Shown here piece by piece: positions 20,239 to 32,207 of a DNA stretch of 64,000 nt. Each line of letters begins with the position of its first letter. Within the stretch, counting starts at the first letter, position 1. Under the pieces are notes generated by a model. That model had not been told where the DNA came from. It searched no databases and worked only from the letters and a program-made list of their open reading frames with translations. Made by a program: the position numbers and the translations under genes. Origin of the DNA: Cyanobacteria bacterium M_surface_10_m2_179 (GTDB lineage: Bacteria; Cyanobacteriota; Cyanobacteriia; PCC-6307; Cyanobiaceae); NCBI GenBank assembly GCA_016882545.1, contig VGPW01000002.1:1-64000 (forward strand). The letters run 5' to 3'.

Positions 20239-20685
20239 TCACCCGAGCATCAGGCCGCCCTCCTGGCTGAGGCTTTCGCGGGTGCTTTGCAGGTCGTAGA
20301 GCAGCTCTTCGAGGTTGAACTGGCTCAGCTCCCGCTCCATGGCGCGCTGCAGGCGCGATTCCATGGTGATCAACACCTGCTGTTCGGCCCGGCGCTCGCC
20401 ATCCAGCTCAGCCTGCTGCAGCTCCAGCCGTGCCCCCACGGCGCTCAGCACCTCCGCCACGCTGATCTGGGCCGCCGGCCGCGCCAGCCGGTAGCCGCCC
20501 AAGCGGCCGCGCCGGGCCTCCACCAGCCCGGCCCGGCGCAGCTGCAGCAACAGTTGCTCGAGCATCGGGGCCGGTAGCTCCTGGTGGCTGGCGATCTCGC
20601 TCACGGAACGCCAGTGGCCCGGCTGCTGGGCCAGCTCCAGCAGGGCCTGCAAGGCTTGCTGCCCGCTGCGCCGCAGCAGGCTCAC
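20239..20685 (-). CDS. Rrf2-family transcriptional regulator, lacking cysteines
   Basis: [73 protein letters not shown] winged HTH. Confidence 0.9.
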   Translation of the reverse strand: MSLLRRSGQQALQALLELAQQPGHWRSVSEIASHQELPAPMLEQLLLQLRRAGLVEARRGRLGGYRLARPAAQISVAEVLSAVGARLELQQAELDGERRAEQQVLITMESRLQRAMERELSQFNLEELLYDLQSTRESLSQEGGLMLG

Positions 20686-22232
20686 CGCTGGCTGAGGCGT
20701 TGCAACACCTGCTCGAGGGCATAGCCAAACAGGGCCGGATCGGGATCGTTCTGGCCCACGTCGTCGAGCCCCAGTTCGCTCCAGCGGGCATCGAGCCGCT
20801 GCTCCAGATCTGCCGGCCGGCTCAGGGGTTCGCCCCAGGGGTGATTGCGTTCGGGGCCGAGTTTGGTGGTGGCATCAATCGCCAGGCGGCCCCCCAGCCC
20901 CAGCTGTTCGCTGGCGAAATCGAGCGTGTCGAAGGGGGTGTCCTCCACCACGATCAGGTCGCGCTGGGGATCTACCAGGGAGCTGATCGCCCAGATCACC
21001 TGGCGCGGGTCGCGGATGTTGATCGCCTTGTCCACCACCACCACAAATTTGGTGTATGTGAACTGAGGCAGGGCGGTCCAGAAGGCCATGGCGGCGCGCT
21101 TGGCCTGGCCGGGGTAGGCCTTGTCGATGGCGATCACCGCCAGCTTGTAGCTGAGGCCCTCCATCGGCAGGAAGAAATCCACGATCTCCGGGATCTGCTG
21201 GCGCAGGATCGGCGTGTAGATGCGGTTGAGGGCGATGGCGAGCATCGCGTCCTCCTTGGGAGGGCGGCCGCTGAAGGTGGTGAAGTAAACGGGGTTGCGG
21301 CGCTGGGTGACGCACTGGATCCGCACCAGGGGCGAATCCTCCACACCGCCGTAGAAGCCCATGTGGTCGCCGAAGGGGCCATCGGCCAGCTCTTCGCCCG
21401 GTGTGATCGTGCCTTCGAGCACCACCTCGCTGTGGCTGGGCACCTCCAGGTTCACGGTTTTGCACTTGGCCAACCGCACCCCCTCGCCGGCGTAGAGCCC
21501 GGCGAACAGCCACTCGCTCAGCTGCACCGGAATCGGCGTGGCCGCCGCCATCACCAGCAGTGGGTGTACGCCGATGGCGATGGCGATCTCCAGCTTCTTG
21601 CCCATGGCCGCTGCCTTGCGCAGGTGCCGCGCGCCGCCGCGCACGCTCAGCCAGTGCACGGTCATCGTGTTGATCGACTGCTGCTGCAGCCGGTAGACGC
21701 CCACGTTGGGGGTGCCGGTTTCCGGGTCCTTGGTGATTACCAGGCCGAGGGTGAGGATGCGGCCGCCATCCCCCGGCCAGGGGCGCAGCAGCGGCAGCGC
21801 ATCCAGGTTCACCGCCTCGCCTTTGAACACCTCCTGGCGGCACGGGGGCGTGAGATCGAGATCGGGCCGGGCCTTGAGCACATCCAGCAGCACCGAGCCG
21901 AAGCGCACCGCTTCGCGGGCTCCCTTGGGCGGGCGCGGCTGCTGGAGCAGCGCCAGCCGCTCCCCAAGGGCTTCGAGCTCCTCGGGCCGCTCCATCCCCA
22001 TGCTCCAGAGCACCCGCTCCTGGGTGCCCATCAGGTTGATCGCCACCGGCATCGAGGAGCCGATCACGTTTTCAAACAGCAGGGCCGGTCCGCCGCAGCT
22101 GAGCACCCGATCGGCAATGGCGGCCAGTTCCAGATCGGGATTCACCGGCGCTGTGATGCGGCGCAGCTGGCCTCGCTCCTCCAGCAGTTTGAGGAATCCG
22201 CGGAGGTCGCGCTGCGAACCCATCAGCCTCAA
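20682..22232 (-). CDS. ubiD: UbiD family decarboxylase
   Basis: DLRGFLKLLEERGQLRRI; NVGVYRLQQQSINTMTVHW; EVPSHSEVVLEG; GPFGDHMGFYG. Confidence 0.93.
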   Translation of the reverse strand: MRLMGSQRDLRGFLKLLEERGQLRRITAPVNPDLELAAIADRVLSCGGPALLFENVIGSSMPVAINLMGTQERVLWSMGMERPEELEALGERLALLQQPRPPKGAREAVRFGSVLLDVLKARPDLDLTPPCRQEVFKGEAVNLDALPLLRPWPGDGGRILTLGLVITKDPETGTPNVGVYRLQQQSINTMTVHWLSVRGGARHLRKAAAMGKKLEIAIAIGVHPLLVMAAATPIPVQLSEWLFAGLYAGEGVRLAKCKTVNLEVPSHSEVVLEGTITPGEELADGPFGDHMGFYGGVEDSPLVRIQCVTQRRNPVYFTTFSGRPPKEDAMLAIALNRIYTPILRQQIPEIVDFFLPMEGLSYKLAVIAIDKAYPGQAKRAAMAFWTALPQFTYTKFVVVVDKAINIRDPRQVIWAISSLVDPQRDLIVVEDTPFDTLDFASEQLGLGGRLAIDATTKLGPERNHPWGEPLSRPADLEQRLDARWSELGLDDVGQNDPDPALFGYALEQVLQRLSQR

Positions 22233-22277
22233 TCCACTGCCATGCGGTGCTTACTGTGACGCACCCCACCCGCCGCT

Positions 22278-23039
22278 GTGGCCGTGCAGATTTCCTACTT
22301 CCATACCTCTGAATGCGTGCCGGCGGTGCTGCCCGTGGCCGAGGGCGGCCCCGACGCGGCCGTGGTGATCGATGTGCTGCGCGCCACCACCACCATTGCC
22401 TGGTCGCTGCAGAACGGTGCCGAGGCGATTCAGGCTTTTGCGGATCTGGGTGAACTGGATCGCACGGCGGCGGCCTGGCCGGAAGAGCGGCGGCTGCGGG
22501 CCGGTGAGCGCGGCGGCAAGCGGGTGGAGGGCTACGAGCTGGGCAATTCGCCCCTGGCGGTCACGCCGGAGCTGGTGGGGGGCAAGCGCATCTTCATGAG
22601 CACCACCAATGGCACCCGCTCCCTGGAGGCGGTGAAGGCGGTGCCGCTGCTGGTCACGGCCTGCCTGCCGAACCGCACCGCCGTGGCCCGCCGCCTGATC
22701 GAGCGCGACTGCCAGCGGGTGTGGATCGTGGGCAGTGGCTGGGAGGGTGACTACTCCCTGGAAGACAGCCTGGCCGCTGGAGCGGTGGTGTCTGCGGCGC
22801 TGGAGTTGGCGGTGTCGCCCCATGTGGGGGTGGGCTGCGCCAACGATGAGGCTCTGGCGGCACTGGCACTGTGGCAGCAGTGGCATACCGACACTGAAAC
22901 CTGCCTGCGGGCCGCCAGCCACGGCCAGCGCCTGATCGGCATCGGCAACCACGACGCCGACTTCGCCTGCTGCGCCTCGGTGGACAACCTCACGATCGTG
23001 CCCACCCAGAGCAGCCCTGGCGTGTTGCAGGCCGCCTGA
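22278..23039 (+). CDS. comB: 2-phosphosulfolactate phosphatase family protein
   Basis: [51 protein letters not shown]. Confidence 0.9.
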   Translation: MAVQISYFHTSECVPAVLPVAEGGPDAAVVIDVLRATTTIAWSLQNGAEAIQAFADLGELDRTAAAWPEERRLRAGERGGKRVEGYELGNSPLAVTPELVGGKRIFMSTTNGTRSLEAVKAVPLLVTACLPNRTAVARRLIERDCQRVWIVGSGWEGDYSLEDSLAAGAVVSAALELAVSPHVGVGCANDEALAALALWQQWHTDTETCLRAASHGQRLIGIGNHDADFACCASVDNLTIVPTQSSPGVLQAA

Positions 23040-23088
23040 GCCCCCTTGCCGCAGCCTTTACAGTGCCCGAGTCGGCAAAACGTAAGCG

Positions 23089-23907
23089 GTGACAAGCTTT
23101 CTGGCAGCAGCGATTCAGCTCACCAGCACCGCTGATCTCGACGCGAATTTCGCGGCGGCAGAGGAACAGATCGATCTGGCCGCCCACCGGGGGGCTGAGC
23201 TGGTGGGCTTGCCCGAGAACTTCGCCTTCATGGGCGACGACGAGCAGCGTTTGGAGCTGGCGCCACAGCTGGCGGAGCGGGCCCAGCAGTTTCTGATCAC
23301 CATGGCTCGCCGTTACCAGGTGACGCTGCTGGGCGGTGGTTATCCGGTGCCGGCCGGGGAGCGGCTCACCAGCAACCGCGCTGAGCTGGTGGGGCAGGAC
23401 GGTCAGATTCTGGCTCGCTACGACAAGATCCATCTCTTCGATGTGGACCTGCCGGACGGCAACACCTATCGGGAGTCGGCCACGGTCCAGCCGGGCGTCC
23501 AGCTGCCACCGGTGGTGGACGTGCCCGGGTTGTGCCGGGTGGGTCTCTCCATCTGTTACGACGTGCGCTTCCCCGAGCTCTACCGCCACCTGGCGGCAGC
23601 CGGGGCGGATGTGCTGTTCATCCCGGCGGCCTTCACCGCTTTCACCGGCAAGGACCACTGGCAGGTGCTGCTGCAGGCCCGGGCGATCGAAAACACGGCC
23701 TATGTGGTGGCGCCCGCCCAAACCGGCAACCACGGCAACCGCCGCCAAACCCATGGGCATGCCCTGGTGATCGACCCTTGGGGCACGGTGCTCGCCGATG
23801 CCGGCAGCGGCCCCGGCCTCTCGATCGCCCCGGTGGACGTGCGGCATCGGGAACGGATCCGCGCGCAGATGCCCAGCCTCCAGCACCGGCGCCCGGCCCT
23901 CTTCTGA
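23089..23907 (+). CDS. Carbon-nitrogen hydrolase (nitrilase superfamily)
   Basis: GLPENFAFMG; DKIHLFDVDLPDG; GLSICYDVRFPELYRHLAAAGADVLFIPAAF (E-K-C triad). Confidence 0.94.
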   Translation: MTSFLAAAIQLTSTADLDANFAAAEEQIDLAAHRGAELVGLPENFAFMGDDEQRLELAPQLAERAQQFLITMARRYQVTLLGGGYPVPAGERLTSNRAELVGQDGQILARYDKIHLFDVDLPDGNTYRESATVQPGVQLPPVVDVPGLCRVGLSICYDVRFPELYRHLAAAGADVLFIPAAFTAFTGKDHWQVLLQARAIENTAYVVAPAQTGNHGNRRQTHGHALVIDPWGTVLADAGSGPGLSIAPVDVRHRERIRAQMPSLQHRRPALF

Positions 23908-25038
23908 GTGGTGAAGCCCCTCACACGCCACCCCGTGCGGTCCCGCTGGAGCGGTGTGCTGCTGGCGGCTGCGCTGCCGGTGCTCTCCGCCTTTTCGGCC
24001 CTACCGGCCTGGGCGGGCAGTGCCCTGGCGGCCTGGCGGATCAACCGCTCTGGCGACCTGGAGTTGCGCACCCCGCCCGGCACCAGCGTGCAGGCCTTTT
24101 TTGAGGCGGGGCGTGGTCTGGTGGGTCCGCGCCTCTGGCTGGATCTGCCCGGTGCCCCGGCCCGCAGCCGCACCGTGCGCGGCAATGGGGCCATTCGTGA
24201 GGTGCGGGTGGGTCGGCCCAACGACGCCACCACGCGGCTGGTGGTGGAATTCCGCCCCGGCACGCAGCTCGATCCGGGGCAGCTGCGGCTGGTGGGCACC
24301 AGCCCCGATCGATGGTCGATGCAGCTGGGAGCCGCCGTGAGTGGCCTCGATCCCCTCGGTGAGGGGGATATGGACGCCGCCCCCACCCCCAGCTGGCGTG
24401 CCCGCCCCGCCGCCAACGAGGTTCCGATCGGATCGATTCCCACCGGCCCGATGCCCTCGGTGGCGGGTCTGCCCGAGGTTCCGCGCGGCCGCTACAAGGT
24501 GGTGATCGACCCGGGCCATGGCGGCCCCGATCCCGGTGCCGTGGGCATCAATGGCCTGCGGGAAACCGATGTGGTGCTCGATGTGAGCCTGCAGGTGGCC
24601 CAGTTGCTGCAGGCCAAGGGGGTGCAGGTGCTGTTGACCCGCACCTCCGAGGTGGATGTCGACCTGCCGCCGCGGGTGGCGCTCGCCAACAACAGCCGCG
24701 CCGATCTGTTTTTGAGCATCCATGCCAACGCCCTCAGCCTGTCGCGGCCGGATGTGAACGGCATCGAAACCTTCTTTTTCCAGGAGGGGCCATCCCGCCG
24801 GCTGGCTGAGGCGGTGCAGACCCAAATGCTGCGCATCTCCCCCAGCAGCCCTGATCGGGGTGCCCGGCCGGGCCGCTTCTTTGTGATCCGCCGCACCGTG
24901 ATGCCCTCCGCCCTGGCGGAGATGGGCTTTGTAACCGGACAGCTCGATTCGCCGCGACTCGCCGATCCCGGCTTTCGCCGGCGCATGGCCGTGGCGATCA
25001 CCACGGGCCTACTCAACTACCTGGTTGCCAATCCATGA
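23908..25038 (+). CDS. amiC: N-acetylmuramoyl-L-alanine amidase with N-terminal AMIN-like domain
   Basis: VVIDPGHGGPDPGAVGINGLRETDVVLDVSLQV; SIHANALS; ALAEMGFVTG. Confidence 0.92.
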   Translation: MVKPLTRHPVRSRWSGVLLAAALPVLSAFSALPAWAGSALAAWRINRSGDLELRTPPGTSVQAFFEAGRGLVGPRLWLDLPGAPARSRTVRGNGAIREVRVGRPNDATTRLVVEFRPGTQLDPGQLRLVGTSPDRWSMQLGAAVSGLDPLGEGDMDAAPTPSWRARPAANEVPIGSIPTGPMPSVAGLPEVPRGRYKVVIDPGHGGPDPGAVGINGLRETDVVLDVSLQVAQLLQAKGVQVLLTRTSEVDVDLPPRVALANNSRADLFLSIHANALSLSRPDVNGIETFFFQEGPSRRLAEAVQTQMLRISPSSPDRGARPGRFFVIRRTVMPSALAEMGFVTGQLDSPRLADPGFRRRMAVAITTGLLNYLVANP

Positions 25039-25853
25039 GCGGCGCCTCCATCGGCATCTTTGATTCCGGCGTTGGGGGGCTGAGTGTCTGGCGCCAGGTG
25101 GTGCATCACCTGCCCCATGAACGGCTGATCTACCTAGCGGATCAGGCCCATGTGCCCTACGGCCAGCGCAGCGCCAGCGAAATCCAGGCCTTCTGCCACA
25201 CCATCGCCGAGCAGCTGCTCGCCCTGGAGTGCAAGGCGATTGTGGTGGCCTGCAACACGGCCTCGGCGGTGGCGCTGGAGCCGCTGCGGCGGGCGCTGCC
25301 GGGGGTGCCGATCCTCGGGCTTGAGCCCGCGGTGAAGCCGGCGGTGAGTCTCACCCGCTCCGGTGTGGTGGGCGTGATGGCCACACCGGCCACGTTTCAG
25401 GGTGAGCTCTATCGCGCCACCGTGGGCCGCTGGGCCGGTGATGTGCAGGTGGTGGAGCAGGTGTGCATCGGCCTGGCGGATCTGGTGGAGCAGGGCGAGC
25501 TCGAGGGCAAACGCTGCGACGCCAGCCTGCGGCAGTTTCTGGAGCCGATGCTGGCCGCCGGCGCCGACACGATCGTGCTCGGATGCACCCACTACCCCTT
25601 TGTGATCGAAACGATCCGGCGTCTGGTGGGTCCCTCCCTGGCGGTGCTGGATCCGGCGCCGGCGGTGGCCCGTCATCTCGGGGCTGTGCTCGAGGCCCGG
25701 GGGCTGCTGCAGGTCGGCGGCGAACCGCCGCAGCATGCCTTCTTCACCACCGGTGATCCGCAGGCCTTCGATCGGGCCTTGGCCCGGTTGGTGGGTGCAA
25801 CCTGCCGCAGCCTGCCCCTCGCCTGGTGCAATGGCCGGCTTGAGGCCCGCTGA
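25035..25853 (+). CDS. murI: Glutamate racemase
   Basis: IGIFDSGVGGLSVWRQV; VVACNTASAVAL; TIVLGCTHYPFV. Confidence 0.96.
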   Translation: MSGASIGIFDSGVGGLSVWRQVVHHLPHERLIYLADQAHVPYGQRSASEIQAFCHTIAEQLLALECKAIVVACNTASAVALEPLRRALPGVPILGLEPAVKPAVSLTRSGVVGVMATPATFQGELYRATVGRWAGDVQVVEQVCIGLADLVEQGELEGKRCDASLRQFLEPMLAAGADTIVLGCTHYPFVIETIRRLVGPSLAVLDPAPAVARHLGAVLEARGLLQVGGEPPQHAFFTTGDPQAFDRALARLVGATCRSLPLAWCNGRLEAR

Positions 25854-25904
25854 GCCAGCGCCAGCCCGACTGCGCCTTCTAGGATCTGCGCACCGCAGGG
25901 GGTC

Positions 25905-26876
25905 ATGGCCACGGTTGCAGAGCTGCTCCAGCCCGTCGAGGCCGACCTCGAGGCTCTGCTGAGCGATCTGCGCAGCCTGATCGGAGCGGGGCACCCCATC
26001 CTTCAAGCTGCAGCAGAACACTTGTTCAGCGCTGGCGGCAAGCGGCTGCGGCCGGGCATCGTGTTGCTGGTGTCCCGTGCCCTGGGCACCGGTGGAGAGC
26101 TCACCAGTCGCCATCGCCGCCTGGCCGAGATCACCGAGATGATCCACACGGCCTCGTTGGTGCACGACGACGTGGTGGATGAGGCCAGCACCCGTCGCGG
26201 CGTCGACACGGTGCACAGTCGGTTCAACCACCGTGTGGCTGTGTTGGCGGGGGATTTCCTCTTCGCCCAGGCCAGCTGGCACCTCGCCAACCTCGACGAT
26301 CTCGAGGTGGTGAAGCTTCTCTCCCGCGTGATCATGGATCTTGCCGATGGTGAGGTGAAGCAGGGCCTGTTCCGCTACGACACGGGCCAGAGCTTCGAGA
26401 CCTACCTCGAGAAGAGCTACTGCAAAACGGCCTCGCTGATCGCCAACAGCGCCCGGGCTGCCGGCGTGTTGAGCGGCCTGCCTGAGCATCAGCTGGATGG
26501 GCTCTATCGCTTTGGCCGCCAGCTGGGCCTGGCCTTCCAGGTGGTGGACGACATCCTCGATTTCACCGGCAACGACCAGCAGCTGGGTAAGCCCGCCGCC
26601 AGCGACCTGGCCAGTGGCTACCTCACCGCCCCGGCTCTCTACGCCCTGGAAGAGCGGCCGGCCTTGGCCGGCCTGATCGAACGCGAATTCAACCAAGAGG
26701 GCGATCTGGCCCAGGCCCTCGAGCTGGTGCGCGGCAGCCAAGCGATCCAACGCTCCCGGGCCCTGGCGGAAGGTTTTGCCAACGAGGCACGCGAAGCGAT
26801 TACCTGGCTTCCGGCCTCGGACTCGCGTAGTGCCCTGCTGGCTCTCCCGGAGTTTGTGCTCAGCCGCCTCTACTGA
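25905..26876 (+). CDS. sds: Solanesyl/polyprenyl diphosphate synthase
   Basis: GGKRLRPGIVLL; LVHDDVVDEASTRRG; QVVDDILDFTG. Confidence 0.93.
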   Translation: MATVAELLQPVEADLEALLSDLRSLIGAGHPILQAAAEHLFSAGGKRLRPGIVLLVSRALGTGGELTSRHRRLAEITEMIHTASLVHDDVVDEASTRRGVDTVHSRFNHRVAVLAGDFLFAQASWHLANLDDLEVVKLLSRVIMDLADGEVKQGLFRYDTGQSFETYLEKSYCKTASLIANSARAAGVLSGLPEHQLDGLYRFGRQLGLAFQVVDDILDFTGNDQQLGKPAASDLASGYLTAPALYALEERPALAGLIEREFNQEGDLAQALELVRGSQAIQRSRALAEGFANEAREAITWLPASDSRSALLALPEFVLSRLY

Positions 26877-27541
26877 AGCGTCTCCAGCACCTCCACGAGG
26901 CTGCTCAGAAAATGATGGATCCCGGGGTAGAGCTGGTCCCGCTCCCCTGGCTTCAGGTGATCCGGTGGCAGCACATGCACCAGGCAGCCCGCGGCAACGG
27001 CTGCACGCACACCGGCGGGTGAATCCTCGAAGGCCCAGCAATCGCCAGCCTGCACTCCCAATCGCTCGGCCGCCAGCAGAAACACATCCGGCGCCGGTTT
27101 GCCATTGGCCAGGGCGGGGTCATCGCCATGCACCCGCACCGCAATCCGCTCCAGCCAGGGATGCGGCGAGGCCTTGAGGGTCACGGCGGCCCTGGAGCTG
27201 CTCGTGGCCATCGCCATGGGGATGCCGAGCGCCGCGCACTGCTCCACCAATTCCGGTGCCCCGGGCATCGGTGCGGCATGCACCAGCAGCGCTTCGGCGA
27301 TCGGCTGGCGCACCGCCAGCAGTTCCTCGCGGCTGGGGGGTGTGGTGCCGTTGCCGGCGATCCACTGCACCACCTGATCGGCGCAGTCGTGGCGGCGCCG
27401 GCCCCGCAGGGCCAGCAGCTCATCGGCGCTCAGGGGTCGCCCGAAGGAACTGGAGGCCTGCTGCCAGGCCTCCGCATGCAGCGGTTCGGTGTCGAGCAGC
27501 AACCCGTCGAGATCGAACAGGCAGGCGGCGGGGCGGACCAT
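26870..27541 (-). CDS. HAD-superfamily hydrolase (beta-phosphoglucomutase-like)
   Basis: CLFDLDGLLLDTEPLHAEAW; MATSSSRAAV; GKPAPDVFLLAAERLG; FEDSPAGVRAAVAAG. Confidence 0.93.
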   Translation of the reverse strand: MVRPAACLFDLDGLLLDTEPLHAEAWQQASSSFGRPLSADELLALRGRRRHDCADQVVQWIAGNGTTPPSREELLAVRQPIAEALLVHAAPMPGAPELVEQCAALGIPMAMATSSSRAAVTLKASPHPWLERIAVRVHGDDPALANGKPAPDVFLLAAERLGVQAGDCWAFEDSPAGVRAAVAAGCLVHVLPPDHLKPGERDQLYPGIHHFLSSLVEVLETLQ

Positions 27542-27640
27542 GGACCCATCCTGATGCAGCAGGGGATCACTGCAGCGCCGTTACACCAATCCGGCTCAGC
27601 GGATTTCCTCGCTTGAATGGCAGGCAGTGCCATTGTTTGC

Positions 27641-29626
<1,986 letters not shown>

Positions 29627-29634
29627 GCCAAGGC

Positions 29635-30345
29635 TCAGTCGGGGAGCCACCAGCGGCTGATCGTCTCCGCCAAGTTGTCGATCTGCCGCTGCCGGCTCGG
29701 GTCATCGGCCCAGCGGCCCAGCAGGCTCTGGCGCAGCCCGGCGCTGGCGGGGGTGAGGTGATCTCCCGGCAGCTCCAGCAGCTGCGATCGATCACCGCCG
29801 CGAGCATTGAGCACCCCGAGCAGTTTGGGGCTCTGATCGATCCCGTCGCGGTTGAAACGCACCAGCAGGTTGCGGGGCTGGCGGTAGTTGCTGCTCACCA
29901 ACCGCAGGGTTTCGCTGGGTGATGGGCTGAATTCGCTCTGGATCCCCAGGCGCGGCCCCAGCTCCGCTAGCAGCGGCACGCTCCGCTCCGCCGAAAAATT
30001 GTTGAAGCTGAGCGCCACCAATCCGCTGCCGTTGCGGCCGTTGTCGGGGGCGAGCAGATGCAGTTTGCAACCGAGGCTGTGGCCGAGCCTGAGCATTGGT
30101 TGATCGCTGGTGGTGCGGGCGCCACGAAACAGCTTCCAGGCTTCGTTGGCCTGGGCCTGGTGATCAAAACCCGGAACGTAACTCCAGGCCTGCACGGTGT
30201 GCCCCTGCCGCGCCAGGGATTCCAGCAGGCGCCGGTAGCTGAGCTGAGGCGTGGCGGCGAGATAGCTGCCGCCAACGAACTGGATCACTCCCCGCGGCCT
30301 GGGCGCCTCCAGACACCAGAGGCTGCCCTGCTGGCGCCAGTTCAT
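29635..30345 (-). CDS. DUF1350 family protein (alpha/beta-hydrolase-like)
   Basis: RGVIQFVGGSYLAATPQLSYRRLLESLARQG; LGHSLGCKLHLL; LVALSFNNFSA. Confidence 0.86.
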   Translation of the reverse strand: MNWRQQGSLWCLEAPRPRGVIQFVGGSYLAATPQLSYRRLLESLARQGHTVQAWSYVPGFDHQAQANEAWKLFRGARTTSDQPMLRLGHSLGCKLHLLAPDNGRNGSGLVALSFNNFSAERSVPLLAELGPRLGIQSEFSPSPSETLRLVSSNYRQPRNLLVRFNRDGIDQSPKLLGVLNARGGDRSQLLELPGDHLTPASAGLRQSLLGRWADDPSRQRQIDNLAETISRWWLPD

Positions 30346-30809
30346 GCGGCCTTGAGGGCCTGCAGCGCGGCGATCGCTTCGCGCCGATGGGCCGGCCCAT
30401 CGAGCAGGTTGTTAAACACATGGCGGATCACCCCGCCTGCATCGATCACATAGGTGACCCGGCCGGGCAGCAGGCCGAGCACGCTGGGCACGCCGAAGGC
30501 CTTGCGCAGCTGGTTGCCCCGATCCACAAGCAGCGGATAGGGAAGGCTGTGGCGCTGGGCGAAGCGCTGGTGGCTGGAGGCGTCATCACCGCTGACGCCC
30601 CACACCTCAGCGCCCATAGCCTGCAGGTCGGCGTAGCTGTCGCGGAAGGCGCAGGCCTCCATCGTGCAGCCGGGGGTGTCGTCCTTGGGATAAAAAAACA
30701 GCACCAGCGCTTGGCCGTCGAGCTGATCGCTGCGGCGTTCGATGCCGTTCTGGTCGCTGAGCGCGATCAGCGGGGCGCGATCGCCGCTGGACAGGGCTGG
30801 GGCCAACAC
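30342..30809 (-). CDS. bcp: Thioredoxin-dependent peroxiredoxin (Bcp/PrxQ)
   Basis: LVLFFYPKDDTPGCTMEACAFRD; WGVSGDDASSHQRFA; 4-nt overlap with the DUF1350 gene. Confidence 0.95.
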   Translation of the reverse strand: MLAPALSSGDRAPLIALSDQNGIERRSDQLDGQALVLFFYPKDDTPGCTMEACAFRDSYADLQAMGAEVWGVSGDDASSHQRFAQRHSLPYPLLVDRGNQLRKAFGVPSVLGLLPGRVTYVIDAGGVIRHVFNNLLDGPAHRREAIAALQALKAA

Positions 30810-30866
30810 AGAAAGGGTGAGCTGCCCGAACCCTAGTCAGCCCCTGGCATCGCCTGGGATCATGGG

Positions 30867-31766
30867 GTGATTGCGCACCCACTGATGCCTGACGGTGATC
30901 CCGCATCGCCCTGGGAGCAGGCCGATCTTCTGAGCCTGGTGGCCCAGCCTGCCGTGCGTGGGGTGTCAGCACCGGCTCCAGCTCCACAGCCAGCTCCACC
31001 GCCAGCTCCACCGCCAGAGCTCGCAAGCCTGCCGGAACCAACCAGCTCCGCAACGCCGGCCTCACCCCAGCGGCTGCTGATCCTCGACACCGAAACCACC
31101 GGCCTCGATCCCGCTGAGCACCACTGCATCGAGGTGGGTGCGGTGCTGTTCGATGTGCCGCTGCGCTCGGTGCTCAGTCAGGTGTCGTTTCTGCTGCCCT
31201 GTGAGCGCAACCCTGCCCAGGCGGTGAATGGCATCGATCCGCGGCTCACCCGCCAGGAGCAGCCCTGGCAGAGCGCCCTCAGCTGTTTCCTGGCCCTGGT
31301 GGAGAGAGCCGATCTGCTGGTGGCTCACAACGCGGCCTTCGATCAGCAGTGGTTCGGTGTGGGTGTTCTGCCGACACTGACCAAGCCGTGGTTGTGTTCC
31401 ATGCAGGACATCCGCTGGCCGGCGGAGCGGCAGTTGCGCGTCACCCCTTCCGTGCGCGATTTGGCCCTGGCCTATGGCGTGCCGGTGTGGGCGGCCCACC
31501 GAGCTCTCACTGACTGCATCTATTTGGCACAGGTGTTTGAGCGCTGCACCAACCTTGAGCAGCTCCTGCTGCAGGGGCTGGAACCGAGGCGGCTTTACCG
31601 GGCCCGCCTCTCCTATGACGAGCGTCATCAGGCGCGCGAGGCGGGGTTTCGCTGGAACGATGCGGTGAGCGGCGCCTGGAGCCGCAAGCTCTCCGATCGG
31701 GAGGTGGCCCTGCTGCCCTTCCCGGTGGTGCCGGTGGAGGAGCCGCCGCTGCAGCAGTCGGCCTAA
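30867..31766 (+). CDS. DEDDh 3'-5' exonuclease (DnaQ-like) with C-terminal accessory domain
   Basis: LLILDTETTGLDPAEHHCIEVGAVLF; LVAHNAAFDQQWF; AHRALTDCIYLAQVF; Pro/Ala-rich N-terminus. Confidence 0.88.
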   Translation: MIAHPLMPDGDPASPWEQADLLSLVAQPAVRGVSAPAPAPQPAPPPAPPPELASLPEPTSSATPASPQRLLILDTETTGLDPAEHHCIEVGAVLFDVPLRSVLSQVSFLLPCERNPAQAVNGIDPRLTRQEQPWQSALSCFLALVERADLLVAHNAAFDQQWFGVGVLPTLTKPWLCSMQDIRWPAERQLRVTPSVRDLALAYGVPVWAAHRALTDCIYLAQVFERCTNLEQLLLQGLEPRRLYRARLSYDERHQAREAGFRWNDAVSGAWSRKLSDREVALLPFPVVPVEEPPLQQSA

Positions 31767-31863
31767 GCGCAGTCAGCCTGAGCAGAGCCCACTGTTTTCC
31801 TTCAGCAACAGGAAGGTGAAACGCTGCTTTGCTAGCCCCTGGCGCAGCGTGTTCAAGGTGTGG

Positions 31864-32139
31864 ATGAAGCTTCCGGTTGTGGCCGTTATGCCCTACTCAG
31901 CCCGCGGTCATCCCGGCCGGCCACCGGTGCTGCATCAACGGGTGCAGCGCTGGCAGGACACGCGCACCTGGGCACGGTTGATCCGTGAAGCGGAGGCCCT
32001 GTGGCACGTGGATGTGCGCGATCTCAGGCGCCTCGGTGCGCTGGAGTTGTCGCAGCTGCTCGAGGAAGTGCCACCGAGCTTGAGGCCCAGGGTGAACCGT
32101 TGGCTGGCCTGTTATCGGGTGCATACCCGCCTGCAGTAG
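31864..32139 (+). CDS. Hypothetical basic protein
   Basis: In-frame ATG ORF MKLPVVAVMPYSARGHPGRPPVLHQRVQRWQDTRTWARLIREAEALWHVDVRDLRRLGALELSQLLEEV. Confidence 0.5.
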   Translation: MKLPVVAVMPYSARGHPGRPPVLHQRVQRWQDTRTWARLIREAEALWHVDVRDLRRLGALELSQLLEEVPPSLRPRVNRWLACYRVHTRLQ

Positions 32140-32153
32140 CGACCGAGAACCGG

Positions 32154-32184
32154 ACACAAAAAAACCACCCAGGGAGGGGTGGCT
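32154..32184 (-). terminator. Rho-independent terminator for tRNA-Pro
   Basis: Reverse strand: CCACCC-CTCCCT-GGGTGG followed by TTTTTTT. Confidence 0.85.
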
Positions 32185-32207
32185 TATGAGTCAACCGGTG
32201 ATTGCAA

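Noticed and set aside
20700-22259. 519-aa plus-strand ORF opposite ubiD
   Set aside because: Shadow ORF of the UbiD gene, low-complexity composition.
25134-27041. 635-aa minus-strand ORF opposite murI and sds
   Set aside because: Antisense shadow ORF of a high-GC region; composition is His/Gln/Arg/Gly-rich with no recognisable domain, while the + strand has clear families.
30680-30700. A-run (ataaaaaaaca) considered as a terminator
   Set aside because: Lies inside the PrxQ coding sequence (FFYPKDD codons) without a flanking stem.
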